Part shown: positions 7,221 to 14,438 of the stretch, piece after piece
Layout of the letters: the number at the start of each line of letters is the position of its first letter
Numbering within the stretch: the first letter of the stretch is position 1
Source: Acidobacteriota bacterium
Lineage (GTDB): Bacteria; Acidobacteriota; Terriglobia; UBA7540
Direction: 5' to 3'
Length of the DNA stretch: 14,665 nt
NCBI GenBank assembly: GCA_021789565.1
Contig: JAJYJL010000054.1
Span: 1 to 14,665 of the forward strand
Made by a program: the position numbers and the translations under genes
The notes under the pieces: model-generated
Databases searched by the model: none
Told to the model about the DNA's origin: nothing
What the model saw: only the letters and a program-made list of their open reading frames with translations

Positions 7221-8315
7221 TCACGGATGGAGGGAAGCCAGGTAGGCTGCCAGCGAAATCATGTCGTCAACCGTCAGCTTTGCGGTAACCGGTTTCATCA
7301 GTTGGGCGTCCGGCCCGTTGCGGGAACCGCTGCGGAAATCGTAAAGCTGCCGGACGATATAGCTGGGTGAGCGGCCGGCGATGGACGGCACGTTGCCCTC
7401 GCCCCTCAGACCCGGCCCGTGACACATTTCGCAATTCATGGTCTTTCCCCCATCGCCGGTGGTGGCCAGCGCCTTGCCTTTTTCCACGCTGCCTACGGGC
7501 ACGAAGGCGATGAAGCCGGACGCGTCGTCGCGCATTTCTGTCAGTTCCTGGTTGATAGGCGTTTCGATGATGCGGTGGCCGATCAGTTCCTCCCCGCCAC
7601 CGGCCGTGCGGACCAGCATCCAGGCCGCAGCGTGCGTCTTGGGAACCATCCGGGTTTCGATAACGTGGATCCACGGTTTGGGTTTGATTTGGGAGAAGTA
7701 GTCGGCGGCGGCCTTCACCTCCGCGGCGTTGGTTTTAGTTTCGTGAGTGATCATGGCCTCAATCGGTATCGTGTTTTTTGAAGGCTTGCGGCGGCCGCTT
7801 TTGAAATCGGCCATCTGCTGAATGATGTAGGCCGCAGGCAGGTCCGCGAGACTGGAATTTTCAGGGCGCCCCTGGCCGTTCGGAAGGTGGCAGAAGCCAC
7901 AGGCTGAAACTTCCGGCTTCCTGCCGTGCGCCACGATCTCCGGCATGGGCGGGTGACCGTCCGGATGCCAGTCAGGCGGATTGAACGCGGCAGCGTCAAT
8001 CTGCCGCTGCGTAAACGCCTGCCTGCTGCCCGGCACGTGGAGCAGCGTGTGGTCGTCAGGTTTCTTTGCCGGGCGACTGGACGCCGAGGCCGGAGGGTTA
8101 CCGGTAAAAGCCCAGTACGGAGGAGGCTCGTGGCCCGGCGTTGCTTTGCCCTTTTCACTTTGATTCCGGGCGGCAGCTACAACAACAAATGCGCAGACGG
8201 CCAGAGATGTTACGAAGACCGCCAGCAAGGAGCGGTGCCAGTGAATCCGTCGTATCAAACTGTCGTTGCCGGCGAGCAACTTGCAGGCCGCCTTCCAGGG
8301 TTTGCGCATCTTCAT
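7221..8315 (-). CDS. Membrane-anchored or exported diheme cytochrome c
   Basis: This 364-aa c-type cytochrome has two haem-attachment motifs, CGFCH (139-143) and CEMCH (295-299), placed in two similar domains. Each is followed by a helix with an A-x-Y-I-(I/V)-(R/Q)-Q-(M/L) pattern (AAYIIQQMADFKSG and PSYIVRQLYDFRSG), as in class I tandem cytochromes of the c4/c553 type. Residues ~29-49 form one hydrophobic segment after a basic N-terminus, a Sec signal or anchor that places the haems in the periplasm. A proline-rich linker (GHEPPPYWAFTGNPP) precedes the first domain. The ATG at 8315 has GGAGGG 7 nt upstream; a second ATG lies two codons in. It probably transfers electrons to or from an unidentified periplasmic dehydrogenase or oxidase. 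The gene reads into the methyltransferase with a 92-nt gap. Confidence 0.87.
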   Translation of the reverse strand: MKMRKPWKAACKLLAGNDSLIRRIHWHRSLLAVFVTSLAVCAFVVVAAARNQSEKGKATPGHEPPPYWAFTGNPPASASSRPAKKPDDHTLLHVPGSRQAFTQRQIDAAAFNPPDWHPDGHPPMPEIVAHGRKPEVSACGFCHLPNGQGRPENSSLADLPAAYIIQQMADFKSGRRKPSKNTIPIEAMITHETKTNAAEVKAAADYFSQIKPKPWIHVIETRMVPKTHAAAWMLVRTAGGGEELIGHRIIETPINQELTEMRDDASGFIAFVPVGSVEKGKALATTGDGGKTMNCEMCHGPGLRGEGNVPSIAGRSPSYIVRQLYDFRSGSRNGPDAQLMKPVTAKLTVDDMISLAAYLASLHP

Positions 8316-8438
8316 CCGGGAACCCTCCGTGGTTCATATTAAAGGTACGAAGTGTAGCACAAGTTGAGATATGACCAGCGGGCAGGGCGGGGTGGGTTTC
8401 AGGTTCTATGCCTGTCGATCAGTGCCCAGGCGAAAGAC

Positions 8439-8464
8439 CGCAGAGTTTCTTGAGGGCGAAACTC
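8439..8464. terminator. Hairpin downstream of the cupin genes, second copy of the 6287 element
   Basis: GAGTTTC (8443-8449) pairs with GAAACTC (8458-8464) around an 8-nt loop. The arm CCGCAGAGTTTC (8438-8449) is identical to that at 6286-6297; the opposite arm has decayed outside the inner 7 bp. It lies 19 nt past the 3' end of the second cupin gene, and the minus strand then reads GGTCTTTCG, similar to the first copy. Probable terminator of the cupin transcript. Confidence 0.55.
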
Positions 8465-8482
8465 CAGATGGGCGATCCGCCG

Positions 8483-8824
8483 TCAGCCGTCGAGCGGTTC
8501 AATAATAAACCGGTCGGTGTGGTGAACGGCGACCATGTCAAGCTGTTCGTCGCCGATGGCCGTGAAGCGGTGTGGTGTGGCCGGCCCGATGACGACGATG
8601 TCACCAGGGCCGGCGACGACCTCTTTGCCATCAATCACCATGGCTGCATTGCCGGAGAAAACGATGCAAGTCTCCGCATAGGGATGCCGGTGCGGCCCCG
8701 GGCCTTGCCCCGTCTCGATGTTGCCCAGAAAGAAGGAAATCCCGGCGCCATAGGGCCCGCCTTCGAATTCCACGCTGGCGATTTTGCCTTTCCGTTGGTC
8801 TTCACGATGCAGGATGTGAAACAA
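8483..8824 (-). CDS. Small single-domain cupin protein
   Basis: This 113-aa protein is a single cupin_2 beta-barrel. Motif 1 supplies H45, H47 and E51 (PHRHPYAETCIVFSG) and motif 2 supplies H85 (GDIVVIGPATPHRF), the normal 3-His/1-Glu metal site, so a metal-binding and probably enzymatic cupin is likely. The substrate is unknown; small cupins of this type include dioxygenases, isomerases and sugar or metabolite binders. The start is TTG at 8824-8822, supported by AGGAG (8830-8834) 5 nt upstream; no ATG in frame would keep the first strand. It follows the other cupin by 39 nt on the same strand, so the two are probably co-transcribed. Confidence 0.82.
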   Translation of the reverse strand: MFHILHREDQRKGKIASVEFEGGPYGAGISFFLGNIETGQGPGPHRHPYAETCIVFSGNAAMVIDGKEVVAGPGDIVVIGPATPHRFTAIGDEQLDMVAVHHTDRFIIEPLDG

Positions 8825-8829
8825 TTGTT

Positions 8830-8834
8830 CTCCT
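8830..8834 (-). promoter_or_regulatory. Shine-Dalgarno supporting a TTG start
   Basis: AGGAG on the minus strand sits 5 nt before the TTG at 8824. It decides the start of the small cupin gene, which has no ATG there. Confidence 0.65.
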
Positions 8835-8863
8835 CTCGATGCGGGAACCTGGGTTGCGCGCCG

Positions 8864-9346
8864 CTACGCCTGAGGCGGAGGCGGAGCCGGCGTCAGGCCG
8901 TGCCGGAGCATGATCGCGATCATCTTCTCACGGTCCGGTGGCCCGCCGGCAGCCGCGTTGATCACTTCGGCGGACTCGCGGAAAAACTCCGGGCCAATGG
9001 CCGCGGGCGTGATCACGCAGAGCGCTTTCACGTCCCGGTTTCCATAGTTATCAAACCGGTGGACAGCTCCGCGCGGAATGCAGAGTGCCTGGCCCGGACC
9101 TACGTCGATCTTTTTTCCGTTAACGGTCCAGGTGAGGACACCCTCGATGCCGTAGATGGTTTCTTCGTAATGGTCGTGACTGTGGGGCGGACCCAACAGG
9201 CGCTGCGCGGCCGGGACAAAGAGATCGAACGCTGCGACGCTGCCATTTGAGTTCTCACCGGTGATCAGGAAGCGGACTTCGAGCGGCCCCAGGCGAATGG
9301 ATTCGGCGGCAGGATTGACGCCAAGGCCGACGGGTTTTTGTGCCAT
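8864..9346 (-). CDS. Quercetinase/pirin-like cupin protein, first gene of the MarR-divergent unit
   Basis: This 160-aa cytosolic cupin has a complete metal site: H55, H57 and E61 (PPHSHDHYEETIYGIEG) and H96 (CIPRGAVHRFDN). The pattern is that of cupin_2 proteins annotated as quercetin-2,3-dioxygenase-like; the true substrate is unknown. The C-terminus carries ~35 helical residues with a conserved-looking REKMIAIMLRHGLTP and ends in a run of prolines. The ATG at 9344-9346 has a near-perfect AAGGAGGA (9353-9360) 6 nt upstream. Its promoter region is shared with the divergent MarR gene and contains the two palindromic operators, so it is likely the main regulated target, together with the second cupin downstream. 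Confidence 0.85.
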   Translation of the reverse strand: MAQKPVGLGVNPAAESIRLGPLEVRFLITGENSNGSVAAFDLFVPAAQRLLGPPHSHDHYEETIYGIEGVLTWTVNGKKIDVGPGQALCIPRGAVHRFDNYGNRDVKALCVITPAAIGPEFFRESAEVINAAAGGPPDREKMIAIMLRHGLTPAPPPPQA

Positions 9347-9364
9347 TGGTTGTCCTCCTTAATC

Positions 9365-9379
9365 GTAAAGGTCATTTAC
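9365..9379. promoter_or_regulatory. Candidate MarR operator, site 1
   Basis: GTAAAGGTCATTTAC is a 15-bp near-palindrome that differs at two positions from the second site at 9391-9405. It lies between the cupin start (9346) and the MarR start, where it could block minus-strand transcription. Confidence 0.6.
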
Positions 9380-9390
9380 TATGCTAGAAT

Positions 9391-9405
9391 GTAAATGGCA
9401 TTTAC
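9391..9405. promoter_or_regulatory. Candidate MarR operator, site 2 (perfect palindrome)
   Basis: GTAAATGGCATTTAC is a perfect inverted repeat (GTAAATG / CATTTAC) around one central base. Its centre is 26 bp from that of site 1, between two and three helical turns. It overlaps an upstream in-frame ATG (9395) of the MarR gene, which argues that the real start is the ATG at 9425 and that the regulator controls its own gene. Confidence 0.68.
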
Positions 9406-9424
9406 TAAGGATGTCAAGAAAAAA

Positions 9425-9874
9425 ATGTCAAAATCAAAGTTCAAAACTTCAGACATGCTCATAGGAGCATTATTGCGCGTTCCTGCCCAGGCTATCCATC
9501 GCCGTCTGATCAGCGATCTCAACGCGGCCGGTTTCCACGAACTGCGTTTGCCGCATATGGCGGTGCTGCAATTTCCGGGGCCGGATGGGGTCCGGCCGGG
9601 CGTTCTGGCCGAGCGCGCCGGTATCAGCAAGCAGGCCATGAACCAATTGCTTGGCAGCCTTGAAGATTACGGTTATGTTATGCGGTCTAACGATCCCAAT
9701 GAAGGCCGAGCGCGAATCATCCGCTTTACCAAACGCGGACACGCCGCCTACGCAAAAATCCACGAAATTCTCCGTGACATCGAGCTCGAATGGAGCGCCG
9801 AGCTCGGCCCCCAGCGCTTTGCCCGGCTCAAGGAACTGCTTCTACGCGTCTGGGAGGGCCCGCTGGCCCGATAG
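9425..9874 (+). CDS. MarR-family transcriptional regulator
   Basis: This 149-aa winged-helix regulator has an N-terminal helical dimerisation segment, a helix-turn-helix (GVLAERAGISKQAMNQLLGSLEDYGYV, quoted in parts: GVLAERAGISKQ then AMNQLLGSLE), a basic wing (RSNDPNEGRARIIRFTKRG) and a C-terminal helix, as in MarR proteins, which are usually dimeric repressors released by small ligands or oxidation. There is no cysteine for a redox switch, so a ligand is the likelier signal. The ATG at 9425 has AAGGA (9407-9411) 13 nt upstream, a long spacing. The alternative ATG at 9395 would add 10 residues but sits inside the operator. The gene is divergent from the cupin pair and probably represses both itself and them. 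Confidence 0.88.
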   Translation: MSKSKFKTSDMLIGALLRVPAQAIHRRLISDLNAAGFHELRLPHMAVLQFPGPDGVRPGVLAERAGISKQAMNQLLGSLEDYGYVMRSNDPNEGRARIIRFTKRGHAAYAKIHEILRDIELEWSAELGPQRFARLKELLLRVWEGPLAR

Positions 9875-10047
9875 TGACGGCTGTCAGTGCTTATCCTTGA
9901 GCGCCCAAGGGCACATCTGCCTGCTGACTTCCGGACCTTTTAATGTGGCACCCTTCATCAAGCCGCCGGCGTTGCAGGTGTGTGTTACTTTGTTAGGGCC
10001 AGAGAGCGGGGCGTTCGTTCCATTCCAGGTGGCAAAGGGAGGGTTCG

Positions 10048-12246
10048 ATGACGATCGGCAGGCGTGACTTTATGCAGGCCATTGCAGGCGGCCTGCTGAT
10101 TTCCGGTAGCGGGGCCAGTGGTTCCGCAGCGGCAGCTCCGCCGGCACAAGTTCCGGGCTGGTACGATCGGCCCATGCGCTGGGCGCAGCTCGCGTTTGTT
10201 GAGAACGATCCGGGCAATTACGACCGCGAATTCTGGCTTGATTACTTCCGTCGCATTCATGCAGACGCGGCATGCCTGAGCGCCGGCGGCTGCGTGGCGT
10301 TTTATCCAACTGAAGTTCCGCTTCATTACCGAAGCAAGTGGCTGGGCGACCGTGATACCTTTGGCGACCTGCTCAAGGGCTGCCGCGACTTGGGAATGAA
10401 CGTGATCGCCCGAACCGACGCGCACGCCTGCCATCAGGATGCCTGCGACGCCCACCCGGACTGGATCATGGTGAACGCAAAGGGTGAGAAGGTGCGTCAC
10501 TGGTCGGACCGCGACTTCTGGGTCACTTGCGCGCTGGGCCCCTACAACTTTGAATTCATGACCTCTGTCCACCGCGAAATCATGACGCTCTATCGCGTTG
10601 ATGGAATCTTCACCAACCGCTGGGCCGGCTCCGGCATGTGCTATTGCATTCATTGCCAGGAAAACTTTCGGGCGTTCAGCGGAATGGACCTGCCGCGCAC
10701 GAATGACCCGCAAAATCCCGCCAGGCGGGAGTATATCGTGTGGCGCCAGAAGCGGCTTTTCGAGCTGTGGCGGGTGTGGGACGCCGCAATTCAAAATATC
10801 AACCCGAACTCGAGCTTTATCCCAAACGCGGGCGGCGGGGCCCTCAGCAGCCTTGACATGAAAACCATCGGCGAAAGGGCTCCGATTCTGTTTGCCGACA
10901 GGCAAGGGCGCAGCGGACTGATGCCCCCCTGGATGAACGGCAAGAATGCCAAAGAATATCGCGCGGCCCTGGGGCGGAAACCGATTGCAGGAATCTTCAG
11001 CGTGGGGCTGGAAGACAAGTACCGATGGAAGGATTCCGTTCAGAACGGTAACGAGATTCGAATGTGGGTGGTGGACGGCATCGCCCAGAATTTCCGTCCA
11101 TGGTTCACAAAATTCAACGCCAAGCCTTTCGACCATCGGTGGCTTCCGGTTGTGGAAGAACTTTATAACTGGCACTACGAGAACGAGCAATATCTGCGGA
11201 ACGAGGATTCGCTGGCTCGGGTTGCCATGGTGTACTCTCAGCGGACGGCCGCGTTTTATGGCGGCGAGCAGGCGCGAGCCAAAGTGGAGGACCCCTCCCT
11301 TGGCTTCTACCAGGCGATGGTGGAGGCCCGGATTCCGTTTGAGATGGTCCATGATGAACTGCTCGATTCCGGGCACCTGGCGCCTTTCCGCACTTTGATC
11401 CTTCCGAACATTGCCGCCTTGTCCGAGAAGCAGTGCGAACAGATTCGGCAGTATGTGAATGGGGGCGGGAACCTCGTGGCCACGTGGGAAACATCGCTCT
11501 ATAACGAATGGGGCGTGCGCAGGGAGGACTTCGGCCTCGCGCCGCTGTTCGGCGTGTCTTTCGCAGGCCGCACGGAAGGGCCGATGCTGAACTCCTATCT
11601 GACGCTTGAAAAAGACCCTGCCACCGGTCGCTTCCACCCGTTGCTGGCCGGGCTCGAAGACGCGACGCGAATCATCAACGGTGTGAACCGGGTGATCGTG
11701 AAGCCGGCGATGGCCGGTCCATATTCTCCGCTGATGGTCGTTCCGTCGTACCCTGATCTTCCGATGGAGGAAGTCTTCCCCCGATCGGAAAAGACGAAGG
11801 AGGCCGGCGTCTTCATCCGTGAAATCGGGCGTGGCCGCGTGGTGTATTTCCCCTGGGACGTCGCCCGCACCTTCTGGGAAGTGCTGAATGTGGACCACGG
11901 GAAGCTGCTGCAAAACGCCGTGGTTTGGGCCACGAACGAGCCTGCCCCGGTTTCGGTAGAAGGGCCGGGTGTGATTGACCTTTCTGTCTGGACGCAGAGG
12001 AACTCGATGACAGTCCATCTGGTAAACCTGACCAATCCTATGATGATGAAAGGTCCGGTGAGGGAAATTATTCCGGTCCCGCGCCAGAAGGTGCGCATCC
12101 GCATTCCCGAGGGGCGGCGCATCGCGAAGGTCCACCTGCTGGTTGGGAAATCGGCGGCCCCGTACCGGCAGGGAAACGACGCCATTGAGCTGGAGGTCCC
12201 ATCGGTTGGACTGCACGAGGTGATTGCGATTGACTTTGCGGCTTGA
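10048..12246 (+). CDS. Tat-exported GHL6/GH42-like glycoside hydrolase
   Basis: This 732-aa protein starts with a twin-arginine signal (GRRDFMQAIAGGLL, R5-R6), so it is folded before export. Residues ~40-330 look like the TIM-barrel of the hypothetical glycosyl hydrolase 6 family, with the signature D185-G-I-F and the C198-Y-C200-I-H-C203 cluster. Residues ~388-500 resemble the beta-galactosidase trimerisation domain (flavodoxin-like, LILPNIAALSEKQ and YVNGGGNLVATWE). The rest is a beta-rich C-terminal domain. The architecture recalls GH42 and GH151 enzymes (beta-galactosidases, alpha-fucosidases); the substrate cannot be assigned. Where relatives have DGIFFD the sequence is DGIFTN (N190), so the usual acidic residue there may be missing. 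The ATG at 10048 follows AAGGGAGGG closely. It heads a run of three Tat-signalled genes on the plus strand. Confidence 0.82.
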   Translation: MTIGRRDFMQAIAGGLLISGSGASGSAAAAPPAQVPGWYDRPMRWAQLAFVENDPGNYDREFWLDYFRRIHADAACLSAGGCVAFYPTEVPLHYRSKWLGDRDTFGDLLKGCRDLGMNVIARTDAHACHQDACDAHPDWIMVNAKGEKVRHWSDRDFWVTCALGPYNFEFMTSVHREIMTLYRVDGIFTNRWAGSGMCYCIHCQENFRAFSGMDLPRTNDPQNPARREYIVWRQKRLFELWRVWDAAIQNINPNSSFIPNAGGGALSSLDMKTIGERAPILFADRQGRSGLMPPWMNGKNAKEYRAALGRKPIAGIFSVGLEDKYRWKDSVQNGNEIRMWVVDGIAQNFRPWFTKFNAKPFDHRWLPVVEELYNWHYENEQYLRNEDSLARVAMVYSQRTAAFYGGEQARAKVEDPSLGFYQAMVEARIPFEMVHDELLDSGHLAPFRTLILPNIAALSEKQCEQIRQYVNGGGNLVATWETSLYNEWGVRREDFGLAPLFGVSFAGRTEGPMLNSYLTLEKDPATGRFHPLLAGLEDATRIINGVNRVIVKPAMAGPYSPLMVVPSYPDLPMEEVFPRSEKTKEAGVFIREIGRGRVVYFPWDVARTFWEVLNVDHGKLLQNAVVWATNEPAPVSVEGPGVIDLSVWTQRNSMTVHLVNLTNPMMMKGPVREIIPVPRQKVRIRIPEGRRIAKVHLLVGKSAAPYRQGNDAIELEVPSVGLHEVIAIDFAA

Positions 12247-12322
12247 AAAGCTTGACGGGCGGACCGCTTGGGAGTGAAATGTCACGGTCTGAAATTTCCT
12301 GATGAAATCTTATCTTTTGGCG

Positions 12323-12328
12323 AGGAGG
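12323..12328 (+). promoter_or_regulatory. Shine-Dalgarno deciding the enolase-family start
   Basis: AGGAGG lies 5 nt before the ATG at 12334 and only 2 nt before the ATG at 12331, so the second ATG is favoured. A further upstream start at 12268 would place ~21 residues before the twin-arginine signal. Confidence 0.65.
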
Positions 12329-12333
12329 CAATG

Positions 12334-13497
12334 ATGAACAGAAGAGACGTGCTCCGTTCGGCGGCCGCACTGCCTGCTTTTGGAGCCGCGTTGTCGGCCG
12401 CGGCTGAACAGAGGAAGGATCTGAAAATCACGGGAGTTGAGACCGACCTGCTGAAACCGCCTCCCGGGGAGCCTTATTACGATGCGCTTCAGACCCTGAA
12501 CGTGGACAACGGCGCCGTGGTCTTACGCATCCACACGAACGCCGGCATCACGGGATGGGCGAATAGCTGGTTCGGCAACCGTGGTGAAGGCGCGCGAGTT
12601 GTCCAGTCGATACTGGAAAACGAAGTCAAGCCCGTGATTATGGGGAAAGATCCGGCTTTTCCGCGCCGCATCCGCGCCGAGCTGTGGAAGGCCATGAACT
12701 ACCAGGGGGTGGGCGGCGTGGCGCAGTTTGCCCTGGCGGCCACCGACATTGCACTGTGGGATATTCTGGGCAAGAACGCCGGACTGCCGGTCTACAAAAT
12801 GCTGGGCGCTTACCGCGACCGCATGCCCGTCTATTCCATGTGTGGCTGGTATTACGACAACGACGGCGACCTATCAAAGTTCAAACGCCAGATTTCCGAT
12901 GCCATGGACCAGGGCTACAAGGGTGTCAAGATAAAAGTCGGGAAGTATTCGCTGGCCGACGACGAACGGCGCATTCGGATGGCGCAGGAAACGATGGGGA
13001 AGGGAAGGCGTTTGATGGTGGACGCCAACCAGGTGTTCGACCGCTCGGAAGCCTTGTTGCGTGGCAAGGTGTACCAGGCGATGGGCGTTTTCTGGCTGGA
13101 AGAGCCGCTGCCGCCGGAAGACATGGAAGGCTTCGCCCTGGTGGCCCAGGCGCTGGATATGCGGATCGCCACCGGCGAAAACCTCAACACGAAGTACGCT
13201 TTCGCCGATCTGATCGCGAGGCGGGGCGCTGACATTGTGCAGCCGGATGACCGCCGCGCCGGAGGCGTGTGCGAGTGGATGGAGATTGCCGCCATCGCCG
13301 CCGGATACCACGTGGAGGTGGCCAGCCACGGCGGGGGCTCCACCAACCTGAACATGCTGCTGGCCATGCCGAATACGATCTATATGGAATCAGGCGGCCC
13401 GCGGAAGATTATTGACGGCGAAGTTCCGGCGCCCGAAGAACCCGGCATGAGCAGCGAGGTCAGCGCCGAAGAGATCCGGAAATATAAAGTTGGATAA
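12334..13497 (+). CDS. Tat-exported enolase-superfamily enzyme (mandelate racemase type)
   Basis: This 387-aa protein has a twin-arginine signal (MNRRDVLRSAAALPAFGAAL, R3-R4) followed by the enolase N-terminal capping domain and a barrel with the full mandelate-racemase-subgroup set. K199-x-K201 (KIKVG) is the base, the metal ligands are D230 (MVDANQ), E256 (WLEEPL) and E282 (ATGEN), and the D305/D306 and H332 (VASHGGGST) pair is the second acid-base. All catalytic residues are intact. Members racemise or dehydrate hydroxy or sugar acids by abstracting a proton next to a carboxylate; the exact acid is unknown. Most of the superfamily is cytosolic, so export is notable and suggests work on extracellular or periplasmic sugar acids. 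It lies 87 nt after the glycosidase and 74 nt before the GH16 gene on the same strand, probably one operon. Confidence 0.88.
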   Translation: MNRRDVLRSAAALPAFGAALSAAAEQRKDLKITGVETDLLKPPPGEPYYDALQTLNVDNGAVVLRIHTNAGITGWANSWFGNRGEGARVVQSILENEVKPVIMGKDPAFPRRIRAELWKAMNYQGVGGVAQFALAATDIALWDILGKNAGLPVYKMLGAYRDRMPVYSMCGWYYDNDGDLSKFKRQISDAMDQGYKGVKIKVGKYSLADDERRIRMAQETMGKGRRLMVDANQVFDRSEALLRGKVYQAMGVFWLEEPLPPEDMEGFALVAQALDMRIATGENLNTKYAFADLIARRGADIVQPDDRRAGGVCEWMEIAAIAAGYHVEVASHGGGSTNLNMLLAMPNTIYMESGGPRKIIDGEVPAPEEPGMSSEVSAEEIRKYKVG

Positions 13498-13571
13498 CAC
13501 CCGGGCCACGAGTTGCGTACACCGCCAACGTAGCCCGGCAGCCTGCCATAACCGTCCAAGGAGGGTTTGCT

Positions 13572-14438
13572 ATGATGACTCGACGTAGCGTGCTAAAAGC
13601 GATGCTGGCTGCTGCTGGGGCTGCCGGTACTACAGGCCTGCTTGCCCAATCTGCTAAAACTCCCGGAGGGCCGCCCAAAGGTTACCGCCTGGTCTGGCAG
13701 GATGATTTCAATGCCGATGGCCGGCCCAATCCAAAGAACTGGACTTACGAACACGGCTTTGTGCGCAACGGAGAATTCCAGTGGTATCAGCCGGAGAACG
13801 CTTTCTGTGCCGGCGGGAAACTGATCATTGAATCGCGGCGGGAGAAGAAACTGAATCCCAATTACCGCAAAGGCAGCAAGGACTGGCGCACCAGCCGCCG
13901 CGCCGCGCAGTACACTTCGTCAAGCCTGACCACTCGCGGCCTCCACATCTGGAAATATGGTTATTTTGTCATGCGTGGCCGCATTGATACGCGGCCGGGC
14001 ATCTGGCCCGCCTGGTGGACACTGGGTGTTTCCAAGCCCTGGCCTGCCAACGGCGAAATCGACATCATGGAATATTACGCTGGACACGTGAACGCCAACG
14101 TGGCCTGGGAAAAGGCCAACGGCTCGGCCGATTGGGTCACCACGTTCAAGCCGATCAAAGATTTTCACGATCCAAACTGGTCCCGGAAGTTCCACCTCTG
14201 GGTAATGCACTGGACGCCGGAATTCATCCATCTTTACCTTGATGGCGCGCTCCTGACCTCCGTGGACCTCAGCCGGACACACGACGCACTGCACAACGGC
14301 TTCAATCCGTTTCACCAGCCCGTCTATATGCTTCTGAACCAGGCCATCGGCGGCCACGCCGGCGGCAATCCGGAACACACGCATTTTCCCTCCCGGTTTG
14401 AAGTGGACTACGTGCGCGTGTACCAACGGCATGCATAG
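13572..14438 (+). CDS. Tat-exported GH16 glycoside hydrolase (beta-glucanase/laminarinase-like)
   Basis: This 288-aa protein has a twin-arginine signal (TRRSVLKAMLAAAGAAG) and a GH16 jelly roll. The family signature NGEIDIMEYY is intact: E162 (nucleophile), D164 and E167 (acid/base) in the ExDxxE form. The aromatic segments expected around the cleft are present (WQDDFN, NWTYEHG, GIWPAWWTLG, WVMHWTPEFIHLYLDG, MLLNQAIGGHAG). GH16 enzymes cut beta-1,3, beta-1,3(4) or galactan bonds with retention; the closest general pattern is a laminarinase-type endoglucanase. The insert LNPNYRKGSKDWRTSRRAAQYTSSS is a longer loop before the second strand (residues ~95-118). The ATG at 13572 or 13575 follows AAGGAGGG around 13557-13565. 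Last of the three Tat-signalled genes. Confidence 0.92.
   Translation: MMTRRSVLKAMLAAAGAAGTTGLLAQSAKTPGGPPKGYRLVWQDDFNADGRPNPKNWTYEHGFVRNGEFQWYQPENAFCAGGKLIIESRREKKLNPNYRKGSKDWRTSRRAAQYTSSSLTTRGLHIWKYGYFVMRGRIDTRPGIWPAWWTLGVSKPWPANGEIDIMEYYAGHVNANVAWEKANGSADWVTTFKPIKDFHDPNWSRKFHLWVMHWTPEFIHLYLDGALLTSVDLSRTHDALHNGFNPFHQPVYMLLNQAIGGHAGGNPEHTHFPSRFEVDYVRVYQRHA

Noticed and set aside
8408..9250. 280-codon plus-strand frame opposite the two cupin genes
   Set aside because: The minus strand carries complete cupin metal motifs with good ribosome sites; the plus-strand product has none.
9985..12285. Very long open frame (766 codons) on the minus strand opposite the GHL6-like gene
   Set aside because: It has low-complexity H/R/P-rich protein with no recognisable motif. 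It mirrors a plus-strand gene with clear Tat signal and domain structure, and GC-rich codon bias commonly opens the antisense frame.
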